A stretch of DNA of 64,000 nt. Origin: Trissonchulus latispiculum (taxonomy: Eukaryota > Nematoda > Enoplea > Enoplida > Ironidae). The position numbers were made by a program, and so were the translations under genes. The stretch is from the NCBI GenBank assembly GCA_030248195.1, contig JASAND010010878.1, positions 1 to 64,000 of the forward strand, in the 5' to 3' direction. Under the pieces are notes generated by a model that had not been told where the DNA came from, searched no databases, and worked only from the letters and a program-made list of their open reading frames with translations. This document shows, in pieces, positions 23,530 to 36,664 of this stretch (within the stretch, counting starts at the first letter, position 1; each line of letters opens with the position of its first letter).

Positions 23530-26150
23530 GTTGTAATTTTTCTAAACATTAATGGTGTTTATGTAGTTAAATAGAATTTGTCATTTGCATAAAATATGCT
23601 TCCGTTAATAGGAGCTTACTAAGCTACAATCGCAAAGCGTCACCATTTTTGCTGATTCTTGTTTAAGCAGAAGTGATTTTTGATTTCGCTAATCGCTAAT
23701 TAAATATAATAATATAATTTTAACATTAATGAGTAAACAGTTGTGTATGCAGTCAGTCAGTACACCAAAGGGCAGGGAATGAATATGAAAGTGTTCCTGC
23801 TTTAGACAATAACAAACTTGTATCTATCTATAGTTAATAAACTTACACTGATCCTAACCTAATTAATACTAATGACAACTTAACTATGTTTGTGACTACT
23901 TGACATTTGTATATTGCTTTAGCAACTTATGATATTTTGAGCACTAATGAGACGAGGTGTAGAGGTTGTGAAAGATGTTTGCGTGCTGATCCGTTTGCAG
24001 AGAATGTGACGCTTGTCATACTCTTATCTATTATGTGCATATGTAGGTTAAAGCTTAGTAATTAAAGTATCTGATTTGGAAACATTCTTTGTACCGCAAA
24101 GTGCTAGCTTGGCTATAGTGTGAGAAGAGTTTAGAGAGCAATTTTTGACTGTCATTTACTTTGTTTACCCAATCATGTTCATAGAGGCTGTTAAAGTTGT
24201 TGAAAGCAGAAAACACTTGAAACGACTTATTTGTTGTGAGAATGGTTAGGTGTAAAGTGGCCAATCTTGTGGTTAGCTTAGAACTGTTTTGTCCTCGAAC
24301 GATGCTAAATTAAGGTACAACTCAACAGGAATTCCTTTGAATATACACTCTGGTCAAATCTAAACTGTTAGGTATATTGCAAGACACGGTTTGCGTCTTA
24401 GGTAGGACAAATTCGTTTTAAACATTTAGGTTTTTCGAATATCCTAATTATGTCTAATCTTGAATGATGTGCTGATCGTATATACCTGTACGGAAGGTCA
24501 AATTTCACTGACCCTTGTGGAAGGGATGTTGCTTAAACGTTTTTGAAAAGTTGAAATTAGCCTATTTGAGCGATATTTGCAGTTTTTAGCGAAAACCAGC
24601 AGTGAGTGTAGGTAGTGCAAAATTTCGGCGACGCATAATTTATTCTGAAATTTTAGTCGAAAAACGTATTTTCGGAGAGTCAAATTTGCTATTACAATTC
24701 GATGATGGCGTTCTCAAAGGGTCCCAAAATTTGCTCCCACGAGAAGTTTGGCTGCAAGATGTAAGAAAATTAGGGCAGACCGTTTTCAACGTCGGAGTAA
24801 AAACTTCGAGAATCGGACATCGTGCTAATGCTTGTCATCGATTTTAAGTTGTGCCATCTTAATGAAATTATGAAAACCAGGCATAGGACCTTAATTAGAG
24901 ACATGAGGGAACTGGTGTTCGTGAAGAGCGCCGTTCCCAAAGCGAACTGCAGTTCTGGTGCAGGCGATTTTCCTTATTTCTTCTATCAACCCTTCACGGA
25001 TCCAACTGCCAGTCCGTGTTTACTTCATTTTCTTGTTGTATTCGTTCAATTTTGCTAATAAGTCCAATAATGTCATCTATTTCAAACATACGTGAGCAGT
25101 CGGTTTCTTTCAAAAACAATTTCAATAATAATGTAGACATTCTTAAAGAAAACTGACAAGCTTTGCACTTCCTTGTATCAATATTTCAATGTTTTTGAAA
25201 ATAGTCAATACTGAGTTACAGTAATTAACCCGTTTAATCACTCTAAAGTGTTAAGTTTTTATTAGATAGCTTCTCACTGGCTTTCTTTTACTTTAAGCTT
25301 GACTTGAGTGGAAAATTGGTTAAATCTTTTTTTTGTCCTTTGAGTTTCTGCTACAGCAACAGATGCACTATATAATGACTGCCTGAAAAAACTTCTTCAT
25401 TTTTAAGTAACGAGGGTTTTTCCAGTGAGTGGGTGGTAAGTTAAAAAGAGCTGTTTTTAGAGCCAAAACTATCTTTATAGTTAGTTATCGTTTTATTTAT
25501 CATATTATATCTTTGGAGCCGAATTTTCCAGAATGCCTTTTCTGCTAACTCCCACACTATGAAACATACATTTTCGCCGTTACAAAATCTTGTCAAGCAA
25601 AAAACTACATGATAATATTTTTAATAATTTCATCAATTTCGTCAGTAAAGCCACACACGTCCAATACCTAAGTAGATTGGGGTTGGGTCTAACTTTCAGA
25701 CAACTTTACCTTTGTTGAACCTAAACAAGTGAAATTGTTTCAGGGGTGAAAGCTGCGGAGTCAACAGGATTTTTACATAATTTTATTAATTTCCGCCTAT
25801 GAAGGTTGTCTCTCTCTGTAAAAGACTACATTGGAATTGGTATTAGCATTTTGTTACAGAGCTGTGAACCTTAGTTCTAACTCTCTAAATCACCCCTACA
25901 GCCCTCGTGCCTCCTTGGAATCACAAAGAAGTATAAATGACCCTGGTAGGGACCTCAGATCTTTCTTACCGCCCTTAAGATTTAGTGCTTTCAGGAGGCT
26001 AAATTGAATAAATTTCTCTCCTCTGTTTACTGGGGTAAACTTTTTATCACAAAGTTTCCCTGACATCAGTAGATTTGTTTTCGTGTTGACATTTTCTGAG
26101 AGCCCAAATCGTGTCACTGCAGCACCTGAAATGTAGAAAAAATTAAAAAA
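23530..26150. other. non-coding stretch with weak coding-like remnants
   Basis: No complete gene. A 48-codon minus-strand frame at 24994-25140 has coding-like composition and a TTTTCTTTAAG acceptor-like stretch just before its ATG. A minus-strand copy of the CAAGAGTACATAAT repeat lies at 24014-24038. Confidence 0.4.
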
Positions 26151-26161
26151 TTTAGTCTAAG

Positions 26162-26235
26162 GTGGAAATCGAACCACTCCCTGCTTTGGTTGGTTCCCTT
26201 GGTGCCTTAACATTAAGTTATCTTCTGCACTGTAG
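26162..26235 (-). repeat. tRNA-headed SINE fragment
   Basis: The minus strand shows GTGGTTCGATTTCC with a tRNA-like head upstream. The other stems are degenerate. Confidence 0.4.
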
Positions 26236-27068
26236 CTTTCACTCAATTCAGTCCAACCCTAATTTAGAGTTAACAGTTATTTAAAATTTTGAGCAGCTAC
26301 ACACATGGGATAGAATTAGGTTTGAGACATTTTTTCATGTTCATAAATTTTAACTAGGTCTAAAATTTATTTTCATGTTGCGTAACACCTGTTAGAGTTT
26401 ATGCTGTTTTTCTATAATCCCTGTTTTGAAAACAAAGTTGCCCAGGAACTTTATCTTGCAACTCATGCTTGTGTGGGTTCTCTTTCGAAGGTCTTTGAGC
26501 GGAAGTTTTAAGCAGGATCCTTGTATACCTAAAATCGTGTCAAAAAACTGAAACTGAATTAAGTTGTAGCTTTTGGATAACAGAATTTATGTGATACAAG
26601 AAGAAATTGTTTGCGTGTTTGCTACTGACTCTTCTAAATTGGGAGGGGGTAAAGACCCCCTTAGGTATAAGGTCACCCCCTTTACCCTATCCTCTCTTTC
26701 AATTCATTTACCTAACTTATTCTTTTTACGCGGGAAGCTACTTTAGTCTATTAGAGATTTCTAATGGCTTAGTGCTAGGTTTAACTCTATACTATTTTAC
26801 TAATACATGCTTACCATATGATATATAGTGTGTATAATATAGTATATATAATATCATATTATCACGAGGAAGGAGGTACATTAACTCTTGTAGCAAACTG
26901 AAAACACTTTAGGCTGTTGGTTTTGTGTTAGAAGAAGTTTCAGAGCTGAGCTTTCCCCCCCTCTACAACTCTCACCCTCCTCCCCACGTCGTATCTGACT
27001 GCTGAAGCCTAACCTGTCTAACCTTACTATAATAAGTTACCAGATGTAGCTTATTTGAATGCCATTAT

Positions 27069-27105
27069 CAAGAGTACATAATACATAAGAGTATGACAAG
27101 GTTCC
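27069..27105 (+). repeat. CAAGAGTACATAAT repeat copy
   Basis: Carries CAAGAGTACATAATACATAA followed by GAGTATGACA, the 5' end of the MITE best defined at 63021-63167. Confidence 0.6.
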
Positions 27106-27109
27106 TGAT

Positions 27110-30100
27110 CTTGGAACCTGTGGGTGGACTTTTTGAGGAAGCTACATAGTCAGTTGAGAGCACAAATCCGACAGTGTGCATAATGTGTAGGCAAAGTTGC
27201 AAAGACTGAGTTTTCGTCTTCCTGCTGCTTGAGTTGTAAGAGACAAATTAAATTTACAGAAATTTGCTGTTGAAGAAGTGAGTCGTTAACGTGAACCCTG
27301 ATAAAGATTTTTCATAATTTCTCGATTGGTGTGCAACTATATATTAAATCTCGGCGGCTATCTACTGCAAAGCTCGTTTCAAAATAATAAAATCATTACA
27401 CATTTCGTAACATTTGTCAACAAAAATTCAACCAAAATTTAAGTATATACACATGAATAGTTCCGAACAATTTTGCATAATATTTTGTAACGGTTTTGTT
27501 TGTTCAAATTTTTCAATTTTGCTAAAGTTTGCCATAAATCTGTTTACAAAATCATACGAAGCCGTGTTCGGGTCGATTAGATTTAATTAAGTTGAAGAGT
27601 TTAAAATTATAATTATCAAAACTTAATATCAATGTAATGAATTTTTGGTCACATGCTATGTCCCTGTATCTTCTGCTTTTACTCAATTATATAGTAAATT
27701 GGGTATAATCCATACAAGCTTCAAACTGACACTGAGCTAAAGCTTATATACATTAAAACATGCACGTGGGTATATTCTATAGTTAGATAATGTAATGATT
27801 CCCATCTTCAGTAAAAAGTTTGTCGTAGTTTAGTTCAGAGTTGACTTTCAAAGTTAGCATATAGACAGCAATTGGATTTATGTCACTCGTTAGCTTGAGC
27901 AGAAGTTAATGTCTACCTTGCCGATTTCAGTTCTACTTAGTCTAAACAATATCCCTTTTTAGTTTAGTTTGGTTTCTCATTACAAGCAATTAAGGTCAAC
28001 TTTTAGTTTTAGTAAAACGGCTGAAGTAAAGACGGGTTTTGGTCTTGGTTTCCACATTTGGGGGGAAATTATTAGTTAAAGGGTACATAATTATGACATT
28101 AATTAGTTAATTAAACTGGTACAAAAGCTTTTCTGGGGTCGAAAATTATTTTGGCTGTACAATACCCAATCAGGCAAGAACAGGACAGTTTTATTGAGCA
28201 TTAGTTTATCGGATTTGATATCTATATATGTATGTAGTGTTTGCTTTTCGGTGAGGCTAGTTTCAATGAAAATGCCAGGACTTGCTTGCCTTTGTATTTG
28301 AGGGTGTTTACTTTCTTTAGCTTCTTCGATACAGTTTTTAGAGCCAATAGTCACAGGTTCGAATAACACGAAAGGATAAAATTTGCCGTCGTATACTTTT
28401 GTCATAAACACAAACTGAATATGTAGAATTTTTGTTTTGTATTTTATTTGTTTTGCCGATTGACTTATTACTTTCAGAATTAATTAACCGGAAGCATTGA
28501 GTTAATTAGGTAGAGTCAAGCGTCTCTGTGAGTTATGCAAAGTTGTTTTCGAGCGTCTTACTTGGTACGTTGGTTTTCTGAAAGTTTTGACGAAGTTTCG
28601 GATAAGTTTTTCTGTTGTTCCCCCGTTTTTTCGACCTCAAAAATTAACTGAAAATTCCTATGGGATTTTTCACTTCATTAGCTGACTTCGAAATCAAGAA
28701 TAAAGTTAACAGCTCAAATTTGTGGCAACGCAAAAAATCTATTATGCAATTACAGAACAGCAAGGATGGAGAATTTGCTAGAACTTTTATAGAGTTATAG
28801 ATTTATAGAGTTTTTATGCTACTTTTTTAGGTTTTACTTGCTCAAATGACAGCTTATGAAAACTTTTTCAAAAACTATCCGTGTCATTTAAGTTAGTGAA
28901 TGAAAAATGTTGTTGTTTGCCAAGTTCGAATTTCAAAAAACCTTTCTGGAGTGCTTATATCTTCGTCTGTGTATTCGTTTGTTAATGTCAAATGTTTATT
29001 TTTAAGGGTAGATAATTAGCCTTTTCTTGCCACGGGTGCTGTTAAATTTTGGGTCGCGACGTTTCGTCCATCTTTACCTATCGGCGTCTTCAGGCTGGTA
29101 TCCCTTCAGAGAGCTGTTGTGATCAGAGGTGGTCTGGGATTTGATCTGGGGCCGTTCACGAAACACCTGTAACCCTAAACAAAACACCATTACCACTATA
29201 CTACTCAGGGGACAATTTCACTTACTTGCAACTTATACTTATTGTATTCCCCCAGTTTCAATTGCACTAGCAATACACTAGCAATACATTTAATTTCGAA
29301 TCATATTATTAAATTATTAGGTTATTTCAATTCTAATCGGGTTCTGAACACTCTGCTTGAACCCGATTGAGGGGCTAAGCGACCATCTACCGCAGCTGGT
29401 AGTGAGACCGAATCCTGGTTCGGTACATAGATTGATAGGAGTATGGAGAAAAATTTTATAAGCTGCGTAGTTTATAGTTGATACTCAAAGCTTGTGACGT
29501 TGTGAGTTTATGTCAGTTTGATTTTAAGGTTTCTTCCCTCTGAAAAGTTGGACCACACTTCACAGTTATGAACTGCCCCGCCTTAGGAGTGTACAAATTG
29601 AAATTCAATTTCCATAACACACTCAAGTACATATTTACGCAGTATTCAGGAAGTGCTCCTACCCCCCCCCCTTTCTGGGAACACCCGAGCTTTCTTGGAA
29701 CCCCATGAAAAAGGCATCGTCACAAGCTTTGTATCAACTATAACTGACATAAACCTTAGCATTCTCACTTATTAGCCCTATCTTAAAATTTGGAGAGATT
29801 TTTTCTGCCAAGCACTTCTTGACCCTGAAACTCCAAATTTAATTTTAGGAAAGAAAATTTTTACTCCAACTTTTTGACATTAATTATTCACTTTCCTGCT
29901 TTCTGATGGCAAGCACTTCAAAAGTTAGTTTCCACTAAGTTATAAGTCACGTATAACTACGTAACTTACGCTTAATGAAGAATTCTTGGCTCTTGCAGTT
30001 TGATTTAAATTTTCAAAAACCATTTGAACTGCTCTGTTATTTTTTCAAAACATGGTTTTGTTACTGATCTTTGCTTTATGTCAATTACTTCACACAAAAT

Positions 30101-32160
30101 CTTCAAAATCACCAGAAATTTTTGGACTCCCTTCTTGCAGTGAATCTGTCAAATTAGAAATGCTGAAACATTTTCAATTTTTAGAGAAAGAGAAAATTAG
30201 AGAAACCTTATTCCTATGAACGTGAGGCCATAAAAGTAACGATTCATATTATATTAGATGTTTGACTTATAAATTAAAGTCATATGAACTTTTTGTTGTG
30301 CATGAAAATAGTTTCACAGAAATGTGTACAAATTTTAGAACCGTTTTAAACTTGTAATTCTGTGTGTGTGATGTAGGACAAATTTTATAAACTTTTCCAA
30401 TTATTTTCCCTCTGATATTTTAAAATTTCATAACTCTTTCATTTAAAGTTTGAGCTATTCCTTAAGATATTTGGTTGCCTATTGAGAAGACTAAAAATAA
30501 AAACTAAACTTTAACATTTATAGTTTCACATTAGGTCATAGCTCTTGCAATTAGACTGGAAAAGTAAATTAGATAGGAGCAGTTAGTTCCTTTGAAGGAC
30601 GGGTTGAAATCGGGTTGGTTAAACTAATGCGGTAAATCTACAACAATTAGCTAAAACTTCACACATTCTGGTAGCTTTACAGTAATAGATGCAAAACCTG
30701 GAATTTCCCAATATAATTTTAGGGTGTACGCGTCAGTTGAAAACAGTGTTAAAAGTTATTATTATTATCGATCGAAGAAAAACTCGATCAAAACAGTTAT
30801 GTACACTGCGGTTTTTTTTCAAAATACAAAACCCGTCATTAGTAGGAGTATGTACGGACGGAGTTGCAGTTTCACGAAAATCAACTTGAAACTCGGAAAA
30901 CTTATCAGAATTTAGGTAGTTGATAGGGCGATTTTGGCAGTTTTCTAATGATGCTAGATCAATTTTTATTGTTAGAAAATTTTAGTCGCCCTTCGAAATT
31001 TTGCAAATAATTAACAAAACATACACAATCATTAGAATTAAGATTACCTGCAGCGGGTTTTCTTGATTTTGAAGTTTATCGAAATCTTAATGTCCAATTG
31101 TTCGCATGTTTGCTTAAATGTCAAATGGGAGAAAATAAAGTTAATTAAAATCCCATGTTTGACCTTTCTACAGAATCATGTAGCTTTCATCCTCCCAGTT
31201 TATATCAGATTTCTTCAGATTTTGCAGGAAACATTTTCTATAAGACCCTTGTTTTATCAACTCGAAGCATGGTAAAGGTAAAAGTTTAAGTTGGCTATAT
31301 CATGTAGACTAGCTGATATGGTAATTATGTTTAAAGATAATTAGCTTATAGCTGAGCCTTATCAAAAATCTCTTATCTAATATGAACATATCTGTACGTT
31401 ATGTAATAGGGTTCTTGTCTCAGCTTACGGGGGGTTTCCGCTCCCGTGTTAACCTTAAAAGAGTATAACTGAAAGAGTATAACTTTAAGAAGGCTGCTTT
31501 ATCCAACTTTGATTCGTCTTCTACTTAAAACTCTGAGCCCACTGTTGTTTGATTTATTTCATTTTGAAATGTTTAGCTTACGCAACAATGACAATTTTTA
31601 TTTTTAATGCAAATGTTTTTTTATTAAACAATTGAAAGTGGTACAAAAGAAGTACAGCATCTAATCTGATAGTAATTAGTGGTTCGATGTATACAGCGGA
31701 CTAAAATAAAAACTTAAAAAAAGAGGAGTTAATAGAGTTTGAGGTTGCTATAAAGCAGCATCTCCGCTAACTTTATGTTACCCATAAGGCAGTAAATAGC
31801 TAATTTTATGCTACATACATGTATAATGCTTTGCTTTCTTATTTTTATTCTATATTGAAAGTAATTGCGTATTACATTAGAATATAACAATTTTATGCGT
31901 ACATATTAGCGGCTACATGAAAGCAGTGTGGACTTTTATATGAACCGAAATGCTACGAAATGATCAACATTATTTTACTATTATTCCATTATGCTATATA
32001 TTCTATTGTATTTCTGTTATTCACTAATTGTGTGGAATACCTAGAGGAATCTGCCCCGCCAAATTCAAGTTGGCACTTTTTTCACGGTAAGTAAGCCATC
32101 GTAGACTTTATGTCTTCGTAAAATGATGTAATAAAAGGTCTTACCCAATATTTACTTTGT
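27110..32160. other. long non-coding stretch
   Basis: No supportable gene in 5 kb. Noted: an inverted repeat AATCGGGTTC/GAACCCGATT near 29333-29366 next to a degenerate tRNA-like sequence (to about 29430), and a dispersed-repeat-like phrase GCGACGTTTCGTCC near 29055. Confidence 0.45.
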
Positions 32161-32166
32161 TCCACT

Positions 32167-32558
32167 GGCGGATTAAGGATTTGGTGACGGGGGTGGCAGT
32201 GAAATATTTTCACCGGGGGGTCTGAGGAGCGGAGCCCCCAGAAGTTGAAGATTTTTTGTTTTTGCAATAAAATCGGTCTTCGGATCTTTAGTTCTGTTCA
32301 TATTGAAGACCTGAGAAAATTTTCTTAAATACTACACATTTTAGGCAAAAATGGTAATTTTCTCCAAAAAATTGTATGCATTTCAAGCTTTTTCATCATA
32401 AATGCATAAATGCCGTTAAATTAATAAAGCCGAAGGCGCGAAATTTTTTGGTTTTTTGCCCTTTTCCCTATTTTTCTCATTAACTTTTCCTACCTTCGAA
32501 TCGCGACGGGGGATGCAGCCGGCCCTCCCGCCCCCTCCCCCCCCCCCCTGGATCCGCC
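32167..32558. mobile_element. MITE-like element with GGCGGAT ends
   Basis: Left end GGCGGATTAAGG and right end CCTGGATCCGCC are inverted copies with two or three changes. Runs of G follow the left end and runs of C precede the right. No coding content. No clear target duplication, so the superfamily is not assigned. Confidence 0.5.
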
Positions 32559-32580
32559 CCTGCTGTGTCCTTATCTCTGT

Positions 32581-32775
32581 GGGCCATTTCATAAAAAGCG
32601 CTTAAACGGCTTAGCTTAAAAATGAATTTATTTATGAAAAGGGTGGTCGGCTTAAACGGCTTAAACGGCTTAAGTGGCTTAAACGGCTTAAGTTTAAGCC
32701 GCTTAAGCCGACCCTTTTCATAAATAACCATCGGCTTAAACTTTAAGCCGTTATAGCCGTTTAAGTCTCTTTGTC
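32581..32775. mobile_element. GGGCC-ended element built from CGGCTTAAA words (family A)
   Basis: Starts GGGCCATTTCATAAA and is packed with CGGCTTAAA and its inverse TTTAAGCCG (more than ten occurrences, forming near-palindromes). The right terminus is not visible, so this copy is probably truncated. It shares its end and word pattern with the elements at 46550-47104 and 49032-50867. Confidence 0.65.
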
Positions 32776-32799
32776 TCGTGGTAAGAGGTGAAGGGTTAA

Positions 32800-35700
32800 A
32801 GTCCAAACATCAAATTAAAGTGAGCTTCATTTATGTAATGATATCTTCTAATCGCGGAATTACTAATATTATTAGATATGATAATGCTATGTAGTAAATT
32901 AGGCTTATAAAGTGGTATTTGCTTAATTATTAAAAGTTATTTATTAAAATTACATATTTGTTTCTGGGACCCATACATTTATCTAGGCTCTTTCAAAAAA
33001 CAGGTTTTTCATTCCGGTTCATTTCCTAAATAACATCTCCAGGGACCATATACATATCTCCACGTCAAAGGGAGGGAACAAGACAACAGGTGCCCTGATT
33101 CTGTCATAGGGCCGGCCCCCTGCGGTTTTTCTGATACTTAAGTATCACCTTACTGTCAATGTCTTTTCCAAAGCAGTTCCCCTTTTTTCCGCCCTTAGAG
33201 AAGGGTTCTTCAAACCTGAAGTATATTTTCTGACTGAATAGAACGGGGATTTTTTTCCAAACAAAAATTTTCAGCTCTTAACATTCCAAACAAATTGTGT
33301 TTCAGCAAACCCCAACCTCTGCGGGTATCGTATGACCCTCCCTTTTTGGCGGTTTTAGGCGACACTTGTTTCAACGGATATTTGCTCTTAAGTTTAACAT
33401 AAGTATAGAACAATGCTCCTTATTTCTGCTATGCTTAACAGAAACAAGTCAGCTTTGTTGACATATAATCAGGAGCACTTTGATTGTTTCTTTGTTTGTT
33501 TGTTTGTTTGTCTTTCTTGAGGAAAAGCGACAATCGGAATTTTGCAGTTATTGTGTATTAAGCTGTTGCAAATTTCAAGTACTTCTTGCAAATAAGAGCG
33601 TAATTCATGCTACTTCACGTTCAGTTGGGTGTTCTCTTTTCTCGGGTTTGACGGTTTGACGGTTTGTAGATGTGGCAAGCTTTTCAAAATTCTGGCTGAG
33701 CTGGGAATCGAACCATGGACCTTCCGATCTGCAGATAAAAACGCTACCAGAACTGTTAATGATTAAAGTTCACCTTAAAAATCAGACAGATCGAGCGGAA
33801 ATCTATAGGAGTGTTCTCGACAACACTCCAAATACGTTTTGAATTCACCAATTTCGGAGAATTCATTTGTTTTTGGACTAATTCGCGCTTCCCAAATCCA
33901 AATTCGAATTTTAGCTAATTTCGTAAATTTTTAAATCACCAAAGCTCCTTTTGTCGCTGGAGCTTTAAGTCTAGGCTAAAGTCGTTTGAATTGTTCTACT
34001 CTGAGACCTCTGGAAGCCGGAGTAGTGCTGGAGGGGAGTGGGGGAAATCTATTTAGGAGAAACTCATCTTTTACCTAATGGGGAGGGTTCAACTCTACTC
34101 TGAAATAGGTAGGATACATTCTTCTTCTGATTTGTGGCTCAGTTTCTGTCCTTCTGAGAAAAAAACAGTCTCCTATTTTTTCATAAAAGCATAGACCGCG
34201 TTTTTTCCGTTTTCTGTCATATTCGATTTTTTGGTCAAGACGGAGGCTTCTGGAGAAATTCTTAAGATTTTAACTCAAAGAATTCTTTAGGAAGTTTTAG
34301 GATTAGCTCGAACTAGCTCAGAAAAAGTAATAATCAATCATTTTTTGTAGCAAACAGGCGAAATCTGGCAACAAAATGAACGGACATATTTTTGATTATT
34401 TTCCTTCCCAAATTAATCACCTCTTTTGGCCTTATTTTCTAATGTCTGCGCGCGTCAGCTGTCATAGAAGAACAGTGGGTGTCAAAGAATTTAGGGGGGA
34501 CGGAGGGTTGAGGGGTCCCGTCACCCCTGAACAAGACCAGGTTGATTAATGAAGTTACCAGCTGCACTTGACTTTCAAATTTTTGGCATTTGCAAATGTC
34601 CCACTCCAAACTTTCTCTCTCTCCGTCGTTGGTATCTGAAATTTTTCAGCAATTCTCTGCAAGACTTTCGGAATTAGAAGAGCCCATAAACTGCACCACT
34701 GTTTGCATTTGCAATTTTGTTGCAATCATTTCAGTAGCCGTCTTGCTGCGCGTCTGGCCGCCTTTATCGTGGCGAAAAAACAAATGGCAGCACCGGTTCT
34801 TCTTAGGGCGATGGTGCTTCCAATTCGTTAACTTTCAAACTTTTTACCAATTTTTTGTCTTATTTATCACCAGCTTTTACTAGACTTTACGATTAATCTT
34901 AATGTCATTTGTTGTTTACCTAGTGCGCGTTTTGGATGACTTAGAAATACACAGGGTTTAAAAATTGTATAATTAAGCAGTTTTGATGTGTAGCTCTCCC
35001 TAACTACGTCTGTAAGATGCTATTTCAAAAATTATCTATGATTTATTTTCTATGACGATTCCGTTCCAGTAAAGTGACTTAGAGGTTATCGGAAGATGGA
35101 ATCTGTAGGACCTAATCCCAGAAAAGGCATTTTTTATTTACATTTCTGTCACAGTTACCTATTTTCAGTTACAGTTGATTCACTTCTTATAAACCTCTTG
35201 TAGAGCACGTGTTCGGCAGCATTTATAAAAAAACAAATTCTTTTATTTTAGTCCCTCTTTAGTGACTTTGTAGACCACTTCTGAGTTTCAGAACAACTTT
35301 TCTAGAGTTGTTGTTGTTCACTTTCTGTCACGGCTAGAAATAGCTGACGGAAGCTAAGTCACTCCCCATTGTTGGGAGACCATTTTCGTGATATTCGGAA
35401 AAGTGCCAATGGACGGACGTCCCAATTAATTCCCTCCAATTCTATGATCGGGCCGGAACTGATAATTTTATTTCTAATCTGTGATTATGTTGAAATGCTT
35501 CGGCCGATTCTAAGGCGACCCCAAGAGTCCCTGTTATATGATAAAGGTAAGCTTGCGGACCCTTGCGGACCCATCCTGAGAAAATTGGGCCGCACCATTT
35601 TTCATGTACCTTTTATTTGGGGCAAAAGTTGGGTTATAGCGTTATTTCGGTCGGTTTATTAGTTAAACTCAGTTTCTAGAAATCTGGCATTAAATACGTC

Positions 35701-36650
35701 GTCTAGTTTTCGTGCAATGAGTGTGAATGTCGCGGTGTAGATTTCTTGTTATAATGCTCGTAATACGTAATTAAATCTAAACTAGTGAGTAATTAGTAGT
35801 AAGTAGGAAATTTAATTAATGTAACAAAACGACTACTTTACTGTCGTTAATAAGACTTACTTTCGTTTATATGAATTCTGTTTCACCGTAACCATACGAA
35901 GTAAACAGTAAACTTTAATTGATTAATTTAATTGATTATAATATATTTTGCATTTCCGGAGTTTAAAATTAAATTAAACAATAACATAGAACACGTATTT
36001 GTTGGTTTCTGCTCCTATTTATTAGCAGCGGTCATATGACAAATGGAAGTGTTATCTTATTCCCAAACTTTAGAATTGAATAAAATCTCCCAGCTGTATC
36101 CTAAATTTCCTGGAAACAATATGGTTATAAATAATTTCCGCGGAAGTCCCCAAATTTGGTATTTCTCGTTCATTCTGAACCCAAATGTACACCCATCTTT
36201 CCCTCAAAATTGATTTCAAAACCTTTTTGTCTCCGCTTAACTTTCAGCTGACTTCTTTGATCCATTTTCCAACACTTTAAGGTGGTGATTCCTTTTTTTG
36301 AAACGGTGGATTTATTGTAAACGGCACACAATTTAGAGTGTTGTGGAGTGATGTTAAAATTCACATAGTACCTACATTAGAGTAGATAAATTTGTAGTCC
36401 CAAATAAACTTATCACTATTTCTTGCTTAAAGTTTTTAGCAGAAAGAGCAGAAAGAATTGTCTTTAAAATGCGTAAAATAAAAGAAAATTAATTCGATAA
36501 TTTTTTTCTCTGACAACATGACATTAGTGGAAACCAGAAGAATTTTTTACTTGAGTTGGCAAAACTTGGCTTTGTTGTAACCAGCGCAATGAATCTTGCA
36601 TTTTTTGGCTTTATTGGTTCAGTATAACAAAAAATTAAAAAATTGTAAGC
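32800..36650. other. non-coding stretch
   Basis: No supportable gene. A minus-strand tRNA-headed fragment lies at about 33691-33750 (GGTTCGATTCCC on the minus strand). Open frames at 34590-34883 and 35369-35662 have no family motif, signal or splice context. Confidence 0.45.
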
Positions 36651-36664
36651 CTATTGCAGCAAGT

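Noticed and set aside
32480..32806. 108-codon frame with KPFKPFKP repeats
   Set aside because: Translation of the CGGCTTAAA word array in a transposon.
35369..35662. 97-codon frame with a KLG.T.F.V phrase also seen near 24.77 kb
   Set aside because: Weak similarity between two non-coding stretches; no motif, and likely a degenerate repeat.
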